Shown here: positions 1 to 7,940 of the stretch, in pieces
Numbering within the stretch: position 1 is the first letter of the stretch
Layout of the letters: each line of letters starts with the position of its first letter
Assembly (NCBI RefSeq): GCF_004216715.1
Contig: NZ_SGXG01000001.1
Location: forward strand, 4,076,501 to 4,140,500
DNA from: Cecembia calidifontis
Lineage (GTDB): Bacteria; Bacteroidota; Bacteroidia; Cytophagales; Cyclobacteriaceae
Reading direction: 5' to 3'
Length of the DNA stretch: 64,000 nt
Translations under genes and position numbers: made by a program
The notes under the pieces: model-generated
The model's database searches: none
Seen by the model: the letters and a program-made list of their open reading frames with translations, nothing else
What the model was told of the DNA's origin: nothing

Positions 1-217
1 TTTCGCCCACGATACCCAGATCCGCTACACCGTCTTCCACATATCCGGGGATATCATCATCTCTAAGGAATAAAAACTCTATCGGAAAATTGGTGGAAAC
101 AGACTTGAGTTTCCCTGTGCCATTATAAAATTTTATGCCACATTCCTTGATCAATGCCAAAGAATCATCACTTAATCTACCGCTTTTTTGTACGGCTATA
201 CGGATAATAGAATTCAT
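1..217 (-). CDS. hisG: ATP phosphoribosyltransferase, N-terminal part (runs off window)
   Basis: The first 72 codons read MNSIIRIAVQKSGRL and end around GYVEDGVADLGIVGE, the typical N-terminal lobe of HisG. This enzyme condenses ATP with PRPP in the first step of histidine synthesis, in the cytosol. The start is the ATG at 217-215. The gene continues beyond position 1, so catalytic and PRPP-binding residues of the C-terminal half, and whether a regulatory domain is present, cannot be judged. It follows a histidine-rich leader peptide (326-409) by 108 nt, which suggests attenuation control, and is probably the first gene of a his operon. Identification is by recognition of the conserved N-terminus and agrees with the leader. 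Confidence 0.88.
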   Translation of the reverse strand, partial: MNSIIRIAVQKSGRLSDDSLALIKECGIKFYNGTGKLKSVSTNFPIEFLFLRDDDIPGYVEDGVADLGIVGE

Positions 218-325
218 GAATGCAATATACGTTTAGTATCAAAATGAAAATAGGGAATTTGGATAATATGGCTGAATAACTGGACCAACAGCCTACCGCG
301 GGCGAAATGTAAAAGATTTTCCTCC

Positions 326-409
326 TCAGGAGGAATGATGGAAATGATGAACAGTGCCGACTCTAAAAGTGGCACAAAAAACTGGTTTATGGTAAATAGG
401 TCTGTTCAT
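326..409 (-). CDS. hisL: Histidine operon leader peptide (27 aa)
   Basis: A 27-codon frame starts with ATG at 409-407 (MNRPIYHKPVF...) and ends TVHHFHHSS then TGA at 328-326. It contains five His codons, four of them in the cluster CAT CAT TTC CAT CAT just before the stop. The stop codon sits in the centre of the perfect palindrome TCCTCC-TGA-GGAGGA, so a ribosome stalled on the His codons would affect that hairpin. hisG starts 108 nt downstream. This is the arrangement of a classical amino-acid leader peptide. No GC-rich hairpin followed directly by a U-run is visible before hisG, so the downstream mechanism (termination or translation control) is open. Confidence 0.8.
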   Translation of the reverse strand: MNRPIYHKPVFCATFRVGTVHHFHHSS

Positions 410-416
410 TTGCCTG

Positions 417-447
417 CAAATATAGATCCAGAAAAATAACATCCAAA
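417..447 (-). promoter_or_regulatory. Bacteroidota-type promoter for the his leader
   Basis: On the minus strand TTTG (447-444) is followed after 19 nt by TATATTTG (424-417), matching the Bacteroidota primary sigma consensus TTTG / TAnnTTTG. Only 7 nt separate the -7 box from the leader ATG at 409, so the transcript would have almost no 5' UTR. An IS1380 copy ends 23 bp upstream of the -33 box. Confidence 0.65.
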
Positions 448-470
448 TTAAATAATTGTTTTTGTTACTG

Positions 471-2134
471 CCTAAAATCCGCAGGATTTTAGTTTGGAGA
501 TTTGAATCTGCTTGTTTGTGTTCATTTTTGGTCTAGTTCGGGAATTTCTTCCCTTTGATTGAAGAGTGTTCATAGTTTTGAGACAATGGATTTTAGGTTT
601 GAGGATAAAATGGACGGTTTTTTTCCTCAATTTTAATGGAAAAGGCATACCTCTTCCCTGTAAATCTTTATTTTTTGAGCTCCTGAGGGGTTTTTATCTG
701 AATTTAGTTCAAAATCGGCTTGTAATCCTTACTCGTGAACAGTTTGAGCACTTCTCTTCTTCCCGTTCTTATCCACTTGGCTGAAACAGTGATAAATCTG
801 AAGATAAACTTCTTGAGCCTGTCGGTAGGCTTAAGCCAATCAACTTTTCTGGAATACTCTCCAATGATATAGGTGTAAAAATTGGCATACATAGCCGTCA
901 TAAGCATAAAGGAGGTATTCTCTGCAAGGAACGAACAGGGCAACTTAGACCAGCCAAAGTCATTGTTGAGTACATCAAACAAGCGTTCGCTTGCACCCCG
1001 GGCGTTATAAAACCTTACAACAGCTTCATTGGACGATGTATGTTCATTGGTCAGAATAGCCCTGTAAGTAAATGCATCTCCACTAAACACATCTGCCTGC
1101 CCGTCTTTACGCCTGATTCTGGTAATGACCAGCCTGTAAGACCTGTCTTTACCGAAAGGTTTGTAGTCGGATAGGTCAGTAACTTCCATTTCCTGTACAC
1201 CCAAACGTATTTTCTGCCACTTCTCAGGGGCTATACTTCCAAGGATATTATCCAGTTTGGCACATCTGTTTGCCCGTATATAAAAGCTTTCGGTATGTGC
1301 TTCCAGTGTGCGGAGAACTTCTTCCTGATAGGATGCTGAATCGGCTCTGAACCTTCCGATACGGATATTTTCATTGGTAAGCTGCCCAAACATGCGTGTA
1401 AGTGTATCAGCCTGCAAATATTTGGCCTGACTGTTGCCATTTCTGCCCTCTACGTACACAGGAATGGCCTGTGAAAATTCAGGATGTGCTATGGAAGCTA
1501 CACCTGGCTGATATCCATAGACGTGTTTATATGTCTTTTTTGAATCGTACTTTTCAGTTGGAATGACGGTGTTGTCATAATCGAGGTCGTAAGCAACACC
1601 TGACTTGAGTAATCCGGTCTTACAAGCTGATTTTAACAACAAGCTGTTGAGTTTTCCATTGATATTAAATTCATGGCTTACTCCACTGGACGGATTTATA
1701 AAGAGTTCTGTATCAACAGCAAGCTCTTTGATACCTCTCAGAATTGTATCGGCACTGCATACTGAAAATGAAGGGACCTGTTCAAGTGCGTCTCTCAAGT
1801 GAACATTGATATCTTCAGTACAGTCGCCACCATTAAAGAAAATAGCCATATGATTGGCGAAAATGTCACTGTATGAAAACCCTCCCCTTAAGGCTCTAAC
1901 CCCCAATTGATTATCAATGAGTTCTGGGAGACCAGAATTTTTGAAAGAGTTAAAAACAAAATTAAAACCTCCGAAAGGTGTGATTTTTTCTGTCGAATTC
2001 GTAATTTTCATACCGCTTATCTAGTTTGAGTGGTATCATCTAAATAAGTGAAAAAAAACGAGCCGGAAAAGCCTGAATTGAATAAATTCAGCCACTTTTT
2101 CGGCTTTTTTTAAATCCGCCCTGCGGATTTAAGG
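471..2134 (-). mobile_element. IS1380-family insertion sequence, copy 1 (complete)
   Basis: This 1664-bp element is nearly identical to 37030-38693. Its ends are CCTAAAATCCGCAGG and, inverted, CCTTAAATCCGCAGGG. It is flanked by a perfect 5-bp target duplication TACTG (466-470 and 2135-2139). Each end also folds on itself: CTAAAATCC pairs with GGATTTTAG at the left, and TTAAATCCGC with GCGGATTTAA at the right. It carries one transposase gene on the minus strand. It lies between the priA stop codon (2 bp from the right duplication) and the his promoter, in what was the priA-his intergenic space. Length, CCT-type ends and 5-bp duplication fit IS1380. Confidence 0.93.
704..2011 (-). CDS. IS1380-family DDE transposase
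   Basis: A 435-aa transposase, MKITNSTEKITPFGGFNF to KDYKPILN, of IS1380 type. It has the N-terminal region ending LRGGFSYSDIFANHMAIFF, a first catalytic Asp in the DLDYDNTVIP stretch, a second in RFRADSASY, and a C-terminal segment with FLAENTSFMLMTAMYANFYTYI likely holding the Glu. It is full length with no frameshift, so the element may be active. The start is ATG at 2011, and transcription from it would run towards the his leader. The protein looks identical to the one in copy 2. Confidence 0.92.
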   Translation of the reverse strand: MKITNSTEKITPFGGFNFVFNSFKNSGLPELIDNQLGVRALRGGFSYSDIFANHMAIFFNGGDCTEDINVHLRDALEQVPSFSVCSADTILRGIKELAVDTELFINPSSGVSHEFNINGKLNSLLLKSACKTGLLKSGVAYDLDYDNTVIPTEKYDSKKTYKHVYGYQPGVASIAHPEFSQAIPVYVEGRNGNSQAKYLQADTLTRMFGQLTNENIRIGRFRADSASYQEEVLRTLEAHTESFYIRANRCAKLDNILGSIAPEKWQKIRLGVQEMEVTDLSDYKPFGKDRSYRLVITRIRRKDGQADVFSGDAFTYRAILTNEHTSSNEAVVRFYNARGASERLFDVLNNDFGWSKLPCSFLAENTSFMLMTAMYANFYTYIIGEYSRKVDWLKPTDRLKKFIFRFITVSAKWIRTGRREVLKLFTSKDYKPILN

Positions 2135-2141
2135 TACTGCT

Positions 2142-4661
2142 TCAATATGGATCTACATCGACAATAAAACGGACAGCCCTAAAATCTTTTTGGACCTGTA
2201 GCTCTTCTATAAGTAATTGAAGCTCATGCTTAAATTGGGCCTGGGCATTTCCCGATTTATCCAATTTTACTATAGACTCAAAAATAAACTGGTTTTTGAT
2301 TTTCCCTATCAAGCCTTTTTCAGGACCTAATAAAATCTTTTTGACCTGAATTTCCGCCATGAGGTTATGCAGGTACCTCGCCGCTTTTTCAGCTGTTTTA
2401 AAATCCTTATGTCTGGTGGTAATTTTAAGCATTTTTACGAATGGGGGATAAAAAAACCGCTGTCTTTCCCCCATCTCCTGGATATAAAAATTTTTATAAT
2501 CACCTGACATGACCTGCTGGAATATTTGCTGCTCAGGCCTCCTAGTCTGAATGATCACTGTGCCCTTTTTTTCCCTTCTTCCTGCCCTTCCAGCTACTTG
2601 GGTAAGTTGTTGGAAAGCACGTTCCCCTGCCCTGAAATCAGGAAAATAAAGAATCCTGTCCGCATCCATTATGCCTACCACAGTGACTTTATCAAAATCC
2701 AGTCCTTTAGTGATCATTTGTGTGCCTACCAAAATATCTACATTGCCTGATCCAAAATCCTCTAGCAGCCGCTGATAACCATACTTACTCCGGGTCGTAT
2801 CCAAATCCATACGGGCAATCCTTGCCTCTGGAAAAAGCAAACTTAGACTCTCTTCAATCCTCTCTGTACCCAATCCAACTGCGCTGAGTTTGGAGCTTCC
2901 ACAGGCACGACAGGATTGGGGGACTTTTTCCCTGAATCCACAGTAATGGCATCTCATTTCTTCCCCAAACTGGTGATAGGTCAAGCTGACATCACAATGT
3001 TCACATTCGGGAATCCAGGCACATTCTTCGCAGGAAATGTAAGGTGCATACCCCCTTCTGTTCTGAAAAATCAGTACCTGTTCCTGATTTTTCAGGGCCT
3101 CCTGGATTTTTTCCCTCATCAATCTGGTAAAATCCAATTTTAAGAGGTTTTTCTTTTTGTCCACCAAAATGTCTGCAAGTTGGAATTCTGGCAATTGGGC
3201 ATCACCAAAGCGTTTTTCCAAAGTCACATAACCGTATTTTTTTAAACGGGCATTATAAAACGACTCAAAAGAAGGCGTAGCAGAACCCAAAAGTGTTTTA
3301 GCCTGATGCAACCAGGCCAACATGATGGCTGCATCTCTTGCCTGAAACCTTGGCGCAGGATCAAACTGCTTATAAGAAACTTCATGTTCCTCATCCACTA
3401 TGACCAAGCCCAAACTATCAAATGGCAGGAAAATAGAACTCCTTACCCCCACTACAAATGAAAATTTCCCGCTCAATACACCATTCCATACTTCTACGCG
3501 TTCGTTGTCAGAATATTTGGAATGGTAAACCCCCATCTTGCTTCCAAAAACCTGCCTCAAACGGCCTACGATATGTGTTGTCAGGGCAATTTCCGGCAGC
3601 AACAATAAAACCTGAGACCCACCTTCCAATGCCTCTTGGATAAGCTTAATGTACAATTCAGTCTTTCCACTTCCTGTAATGCCATGCAAAAGCACAGTGT
3701 TCTTCTCCTCAAAAGCCTCTTTGATTGTATTTTGGGCCTGCTCTTGCTCTGGTGAAAGCACAATGTCTTCATTGTGCCCCTGCTCATCTTCAAACCTACT
3801 TACAATAATTTTGAACTCTTCCAAAATCCCATTTTTGATCAGGGTTTTCAGACTTGAAAGGGACAATCCGGCATCCGAGAGCACTTTTTTTTCCAAGCCG
3901 TTTTGGTTAAGCTCAGGATTTCGGTAAACAGGGACCTCCTGCAAATACTTCAATAAAATTTCTTCTTGCTTAGGCTTATTGCTGACCTCGTTGAAAACCG
4001 CTTCCAAGGCTTCCTTGTCTTTGGCTAAATCAGTTCTGAACCGGATCCGTGACTCCACTTTGGGGCTATACTTTTCTTTCACCTCTTCAAATACCAAAAT
4101 GGCCTCTTTGATCACCAGGCTTTTGATGATGCCATGAATGGATTTGATCCCAAGAACAACTTCACAGTCCTCATAGCTCATCTCTTCTTTATTGCTAAGG
4201 GCTTGAAGAAGAAGCGCTTCCCTATCATCCAAAGGATAGGGTGAGGTATCTGCATCAAAGGTAGGATTGAGCTGTATTTTACTTTCACTACTCAATTTAA
4301 GACCTGATGGAAGAGCTGCATTCATGACCTCTCCAATATGGCAGCAATAATATTCGGCCATCCAAGCCCAAAACCGTATCTGAATGGGATTTACCGATGC
4401 GTGCGATTCCAGGACATCCAAGATAGGCTTTGCCTCATAGGCAGAAGGTGGTTTTTGATGAACTTTACCTATTATACCCGTAAGGATTTTCTTCTTTCCG
4501 AACTGTACTATCACCCTAAAACCAATACCGATTTCTTCTTTCAGATTGCGGGGGATTTTATAGGTGAACATTTTGGGAATTGGAACAGGCAGAATCACAT
4601 CTGCAAAAAGTGCGGACTCTCCTGCCTTTATGTCTTCAAGGTCACCAAATAATGTTTCCAA
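2142..4661 (-). CDS. priA: Primosomal protein N' (replication restart helicase PriA)
   Basis: An 839-aa PriA, the 3'-5' DNA helicase that reloads the replisome at stalled forks. Visible features are the N-terminal DNA-binding region (FADVILPVPIPKMFTYKIP), Walker A GITGSGKTELY near residue 330, the DEEH box in VIVDEEHEVSYKQ, the paired zinc-binding cysteines (CEECAWIPECEHC, CHYCG, CRACG) around residues 540-590, and helicase motifs VGTQMITKGLDFDKV and QVAGRAGR. Length is normal. The reading frame begins with TTG at 4661-4659, and an in-frame TAA lies two codons upstream. The first internal Met (residue 31) would cut the conserved domain, so TTG is the likely start. IS1380 copy 1 sits just past its stop. 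Confidence 0.95.
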   Translation of the reverse strand: METLFGDLEDIKAGESALFADVILPVPIPKMFTYKIPRNLKEEIGIGFRVIVQFGKKKILTGIIGKVHQKPPSAYEAKPILDVLESHASVNPIQIRFWAWMAEYYCCHIGEVMNAALPSGLKLSSESKIQLNPTFDADTSPYPLDDREALLLQALSNKEEMSYEDCEVVLGIKSIHGIIKSLVIKEAILVFEEVKEKYSPKVESRIRFRTDLAKDKEALEAVFNEVSNKPKQEEILLKYLQEVPVYRNPELNQNGLEKKVLSDAGLSLSSLKTLIKNGILEEFKIIVSRFEDEQGHNEDIVLSPEQEQAQNTIKEAFEEKNTVLLHGITGSGKTELYIKLIQEALEGGSQVLLLLPEIALTTHIVGRLRQVFGSKMGVYHSKYSDNERVEVWNGVLSGKFSFVVGVRSSIFLPFDSLGLVIVDEEHEVSYKQFDPAPRFQARDAAIMLAWLHQAKTLLGSATPSFESFYNARLKKYGYVTLEKRFGDAQLPEFQLADILVDKKKNLLKLDFTRLMREKIQEALKNQEQVLIFQNRRGYAPYISCEECAWIPECEHCDVSLTYHQFGEEMRCHYCGFREKVPQSCRACGSSKLSAVGLGTERIEESLSLLFPEARIARMDLDTTRSKYGYQRLLEDFGSGNVDILVGTQMITKGLDFDKVTVVGIMDADRILYFPDFRAGERAFQQLTQVAGRAGRREKKGTVIIQTRRPEQQIFQQVMSGDYKNFYIQEMGERQRFFYPPFVKMLKITTRHKDFKTAEKAARYLHNLMAEIQVKKILLGPEKGLIGKIKNQFIFESIVKLDKSGNAQAQFKHELQLLIEELQVQKDFRAVRFIVDVDPY

Positions 4662-4716
4662 AAGTTATCAGAAATTAGGTTGCTTAATCCATCCAATCCA
4701 AAAGCCAGGTCAATAC

Positions 4717-4748
4717 TTTAGGCCTTTAAACTAATTTAATGGCCTAAA
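4717..4748. repeat. Hairpin between divergent priA and LD-carboxypeptidase genes
   Basis: TTTAGGCC (4717-4724) and GGCCTAAA (4741-4748) form a perfect 8-bp stem around an AT-rich 16-nt loop. The position between two divergent genes could fit an operator, but no regulator is identified. Confidence 0.3.
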
Positions 4749-4907
4749 TTAAATGATTTGAGACGGAATTTGGCAAGAAACGAAAATAAATGCGATACAT
4801 TTTCCTGACACTTTTTGTCAGAGATTGAGAAACACAAATCTGATCCACTTCCTTTTAAGAGATGGATTTTACCTTTACTTTTACCGAATTGACTGCCCCA
4901 AAATTAT

Positions 4908-5957
4908 ATGATGAATAAAAGACTGTTCTTAAAAACCTTAGGACTTGGAATTGCCGGTTTACCCTTGAACTATGCCCTCGCAAATGACAATGGCGAGCTT
5001 GCCAAAAAAACCATATTACCAAGGGGTATCCAACAGGGAGATAAAATCGGCATCATCAGTCCTTCTGCTGCCACAGCCGATAGAATCCAATTTGATTTTG
5101 CTAAGGAAACCATGGGAGCCCTGGGTTTTGAGGTGCAATTGGGAGAAAATCTAAAAAACAGGCGAGGACATCTTGCAGGAACCGATGAAGAAAGGGCTGC
5201 TGACCTCAACGAAATGTTTGCGGACAAAGACATCAAGGCCATTATTTGCATCAGGGGAGGATCAGGTGCTGCCAGGATATTGCCTTTGATTGATTATAAT
5301 ATCATCAAAAAAAATCCAAAACCTCTTTTGGGCTATTCTGACATTACTGCTCTCCACAACGCTATCCATGCCAAGACCGGTTTGATCACTTTTCATGGGC
5401 CAAATGGAAGTGGAAGCTGGAACAGCTTCAATGTCAAACAATTCGAAAACATGTTTTTCAAAAAGGAAATGGTCTCTTTTGAAAATGAACAGGTCAAAGG
5501 AGATGATCTGATTGTCAAACAAAACCGTATCCAGACCATAAGGCCGGGAATTGCCAGTGGCAAGATATTGGGCGGAAATCTTACTGTATTAACTGCATTA
5601 TCCGGAACCCCTTACCTCCCCGATTTTGAAAATGCCATTTTATTTGTAGAGGATATCGGTGAAGATCCATATAAAATTGACCGCATGATGAGCACCCTGT
5701 TACTCAATGGCACCTTATCCAAAATCAAAGGATTTATTTTTGGCCAATGTACAGATTGCAATCCATCAGGGGGCTTTGGTTCACTTACTTTAGATGATAT
5801 TCTTGATGATTATATTCTTCCCTTGAATATCCCTGCATATAAAGGGGCGATGATAGGCCATGTCCCCAAACAATTTATCGTACCCGTTGGCGGCCAGGTA
5901 GAGATGAATGCCAATGCGGGCACATTTAAACTCTTGGAAAAAGTATTTCAAGATTAA
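4908..5957 (+). CDS. S66-family LD-carboxypeptidase (muramoyltetrapeptide carboxypeptidase)
   Basis: A 349-aa protein of the LdcA/peptidase S66 family, which cleaves the L-Lys/DAP-D-Ala bond of muropeptides during cell-wall recycling. It starts with an export signal-like stretch (NKRLFLKTLGLGIAGLP), so it probably acts in the periplasm. Family motifs are PRGIQQGDKIGIISPSA at the N-terminus, CIRGGSGAARILP, the nucleophile region LLGYSDITALH, and FVEDIGEDPYKIDRMM with the catalytic Glu. The catalytic His is probably in MIGHVPKQF. Two ATGs are adjacent at 4908 and the first was taken. The SGNH hydrolase gene follows after 9 bp, suggesting co-transcription. Confidence 0.88.
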   Translation: MMNKRLFLKTLGLGIAGLPLNYALANDNGELAKKTILPRGIQQGDKIGIISPSAATADRIQFDFAKETMGALGFEVQLGENLKNRRGHLAGTDEERAADLNEMFADKDIKAIICIRGGSGAARILPLIDYNIIKKNPKPLLGYSDITALHNAIHAKTGLITFHGPNGSGSWNSFNVKQFENMFFKKEMVSFENEQVKGDDLIVKQNRIQTIRPGIASGKILGGNLTVLTALSGTPYLPDFENAILFVEDIGEDPYKIDRMMSTLLLNGTLSKIKGFIFGQCTDCNPSGGFGSLTLDDILDDYILPLNIPAYKGAMIGHVPKQFIVPVGGQVEMNANAGTFKLLEKVFQD

Positions 5958-5966
5958 AAAGGGAAT

Positions 5967-6671
5967 ATGAAACACTTAACTTACTTGACCTTCCTCTTAT
6001 TGAGCCTGTATATGGGCTGTAATCAGAAAAAAACTTTGGAAAATTATATGGATACACAGGAACTTACCTATTTGGCTTTGGGAGACTCTTACACGATAGG
6101 AGAAGGGGTGGAAGAATCCGGTAGATATCCCAATCAGGTTGTGGAATTGGTGAAAAAGGATGGCATTGAATTCAAAAAACCAACCATCATTGCCAAGACA
6201 GGCTGGACAACGGATGAACTCCATGAAGGAATAATCGCTGCGGGTGTAGAAAACAATACCTATGATTTGGTAACCCTTTTAATTGGGGTAAACAACCAAT
6301 ATAGAGGCAGGGATATCGAAAACTATAAAGAAGAGTTTGAGGGCTTACTCAAAAAATCCATCAAATATGCCAAAGGGAATCCCAACCATGTAGTGGTAAT
6401 TTCCATTCCGGATTGGGGAGTTACACCTTTTGCAATGGAAAGAGGGACAGATCAGCAAAAGGTAAGAAATGAAATTGATCTTTTTAACAAAGCCAAGAAA
6501 GAAATATCCCAAAAATTGGGCGTTCATTACATCAATATCACGGACAGATACAGAGAAATCGGTGCTAATCCGGAAATGGTGGTAGATGACAACTTACATC
6601 CCAGTCACTTGGTGTATCAAGAATGGGCCAAGGAATTGGCAAGAATTATAGAACAAAAAATGCAGTTTTGA
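5967..6671 (+). CDS. SGNH/GDSL-family hydrolase lipoprotein
   Basis: A 234-aa predicted lipoprotein (signal with lipobox LYMGC, Cys at residue 18) with the SGNH hydrolase fold. Block I is LALGDSYTIGEG with the catalytic Ser, block III is LLIGVNNQYRG with the oxyanion Asn, and block V is DDNLHPSHLVYQEWA with the catalytic Asp-x-x-His. The family contains esterases, lipases and peptidoglycan or polysaccharide deacetylases, and the substrate cannot be told from sequence. It follows the LD-carboxypeptidase gene closely, so a role in envelope turnover is possible but inferred only from position. Confidence 0.85.
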   Translation: MKHLTYLTFLLLSLYMGCNQKKTLENYMDTQELTYLALGDSYTIGEGVEESGRYPNQVVELVKKDGIEFKKPTIIAKTGWTTDELHEGIIAAGVENNTYDLVTLLIGVNNQYRGRDIENYKEEFEGLLKKSIKYAKGNPNHVVVISIPDWGVTPFAMERGTDQQKVRNEIDLFNKAKKEISQKLGVHYINITDRYREIGANPEMVVDDNLHPSHLVYQEWAKELARIIEQKMQF

Positions 6672-6774
6672 AACCTTATCAATTAAAGCCTTCTTTTTTA
6701 GCTTAATTTGACTCTTGTTTTACAATTCCTGGCAAGAGAATTGCACGATGTGTTTTGACTTAAACTTATAAATA

Positions 6775-7476
6775 ATGAGGGCCTTGATAACCATTGGACT
6801 AATGATTCTTTTACTTGCCATGATGTCCTGTAAAACAGAAAAAATAACTTCCGCCAACAGTCAGGAGGAAAAAGTTTTTTGGGTCAACAGCAGTAAAGTT
6901 CCCTGTACCGGCGTTGCCCCGATGAATTGCCTGGAAGTCCAGGAAAACAGTGAAATTGATGAAGGTAAATGGACCTTTTTTTACTCACAGATTGAAGGAT
7001 TTGATTTTAAACCCGGCAACAGGTACAGAATCAAGGTGAAAATTGAAAAATTGCCTGATCAGGTGCCTGCGGATGCCTCTTCATTGCGTTACCGTCTTGT
7101 TGAGGTTTTGGAAGAATATCCCGACAAAAGATTGAGATTAAGCAATATTTGGATGGTGGAAAAGCTGGAAGATATAGAAAATCCTAAAGGAATGGAAAAA
7201 GCACTTACATTGGAAATCAATGTCGCGGAAAGAAGATATTTCGGCTTTTCGGGCTGTAATACCATTAGAGGAGCCGCTTTGGGTATTACTGAAAAAGAAA
7301 TTGTTTTCGGCAATGGCGCTATGACCCGGATGTATTGCGGGCCTGAATATATGGACTTAGAAATGAAATATGCAGAGATCTTAAAAGAGATCAAACAGTA
7401 CAGGTTTTCTGGTTCAAAATTGTCGTTGTTGGATGAAGAGGGGAAAATCAGAATGGTACTTAAAAATGTTGATTAA
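6775..7476 (+). CDS. META-domain lipoprotein (DUF4377 + HslJ-like)
   Basis: A 233-aa lipoprotein (MRALITIGLMILLLAMMSC, lipid-bearing Cys at 19). Residues about 30-120 resemble DUF4377, with the pattern VFWVNSSKVPCTGVAPMNCLEVQ and FYSQIEGFDFKPGNRYRIKVK. The C-terminal part (residues about 125-230) resembles the META/HslJ domain, with GFSGCNTIRGAALG and TRMYCGPEYMDLEMKYAEIL. Such proteins sit in the outer-membrane envelope and the molecular role is unknown. A strong terminator follows directly at 7481-7506. Confidence 0.8.
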   Translation: MRALITIGLMILLLAMMSCKTEKITSANSQEEKVFWVNSSKVPCTGVAPMNCLEVQENSEIDEGKWTFFYSQIEGFDFKPGNRYRIKVKIEKLPDQVPADASSLRYRLVEVLEEYPDKRLRLSNIWMVEKLEDIENPKGMEKALTLEINVAERRYFGFSGCNTIRGAALGITEKEIVFGNGAMTRMYCGPEYMDLEMKYAEILKEIKQYRFSGSKLSLLDEEGKIRMVLKNVD

Positions 7477-7480
7477 AAAA

Positions 7481-7506
7481 AGGAGGCCCTTCTGCCTCCT
7501 TTTTTA
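7481..7506. terminator. Bidirectional rho-independent terminator
   Basis: Stem AGGAGGC (7481-7487) / GCCTCCT (7494-7500) with a 6-nt loop, followed by T6 and preceded by a run of A. It lies between the convergent META lipoprotein and DUF1573 genes and can serve both. Confidence 0.85.
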
Positions 7507-7515
7507 TATTTAGGG

Positions 7516-7911
7516 TCATTTAGTCCCTTTTGGCAACACATTGGAGATCAGGGAAACTTTTTCAATGGGTTCAGTAGCATTGGAATAAATCCTGACTACA
7601 GAATTCTGCTTTCCCATTTTACCAGCTGAGTTAAAGACTACCTTTAGCTCACCGGTCGCTCCCGGCGCAATTGGCTGTTTTGGCCAATTTGGAGCAGTAC
7701 ATCCACAGGTCACGGCCACATTGGAAATGACAAGAGGAGCATCTCCACTATTGGTAAAAACAAAGGTATGCTCTACCCTATCCCCTTGAGTGATGTCACC
7801 AAAATCAATGGATTTCTCTTTGAAATCGATCACTGCACCTTTTTTCTCGGTTTGAGCCTGTACAGCAAATACCATCAAGGCCATTACTGCAAGCAAAAAC
7901 AACTTTTTCAT
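7516..7911 (-). CDS. DUF1573 domain secreted protein
   Basis: A 131-aa protein with a cleavable signal peptide (MKKLFLLAVMALMVFAVQAQ) and one DUF1573 Ig-like domain. Characteristic motifs are FGDITQGDRVEHTFVFTNSGDAPL and the VTCGCTAPNWPKQPIAPG segment, followed by VVFNSAGKMGKQN. DUF1573 proteins are common periplasmic or surface proteins in Bacteroidota, and no biochemical function is established. It is a single gene between a terminator and the helicase gene. Confidence 0.88.
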   Translation of the reverse strand: MKKLFLLAVMALMVFAVQAQTEKKGAVIDFKEKSIDFGDITQGDRVEHTFVFTNSGDAPLVISNVAVTCGCTAPNWPKQPIAPGATGELKVVFNSAGKMGKQNSVVRIYSNATEPIEKVSLISNVLPKGTK

Positions 7912-7940
7912 AGTGATTGTATTTAGTTTTCGTTTGTTAC

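Noticed and set aside
566..784. Plus-strand open frame inside IS1380 (also at 37124-37342).
   Set aside because: It spans the IS end and the antisense of the transposase, and is duplicated only because the IS is. No protein features.
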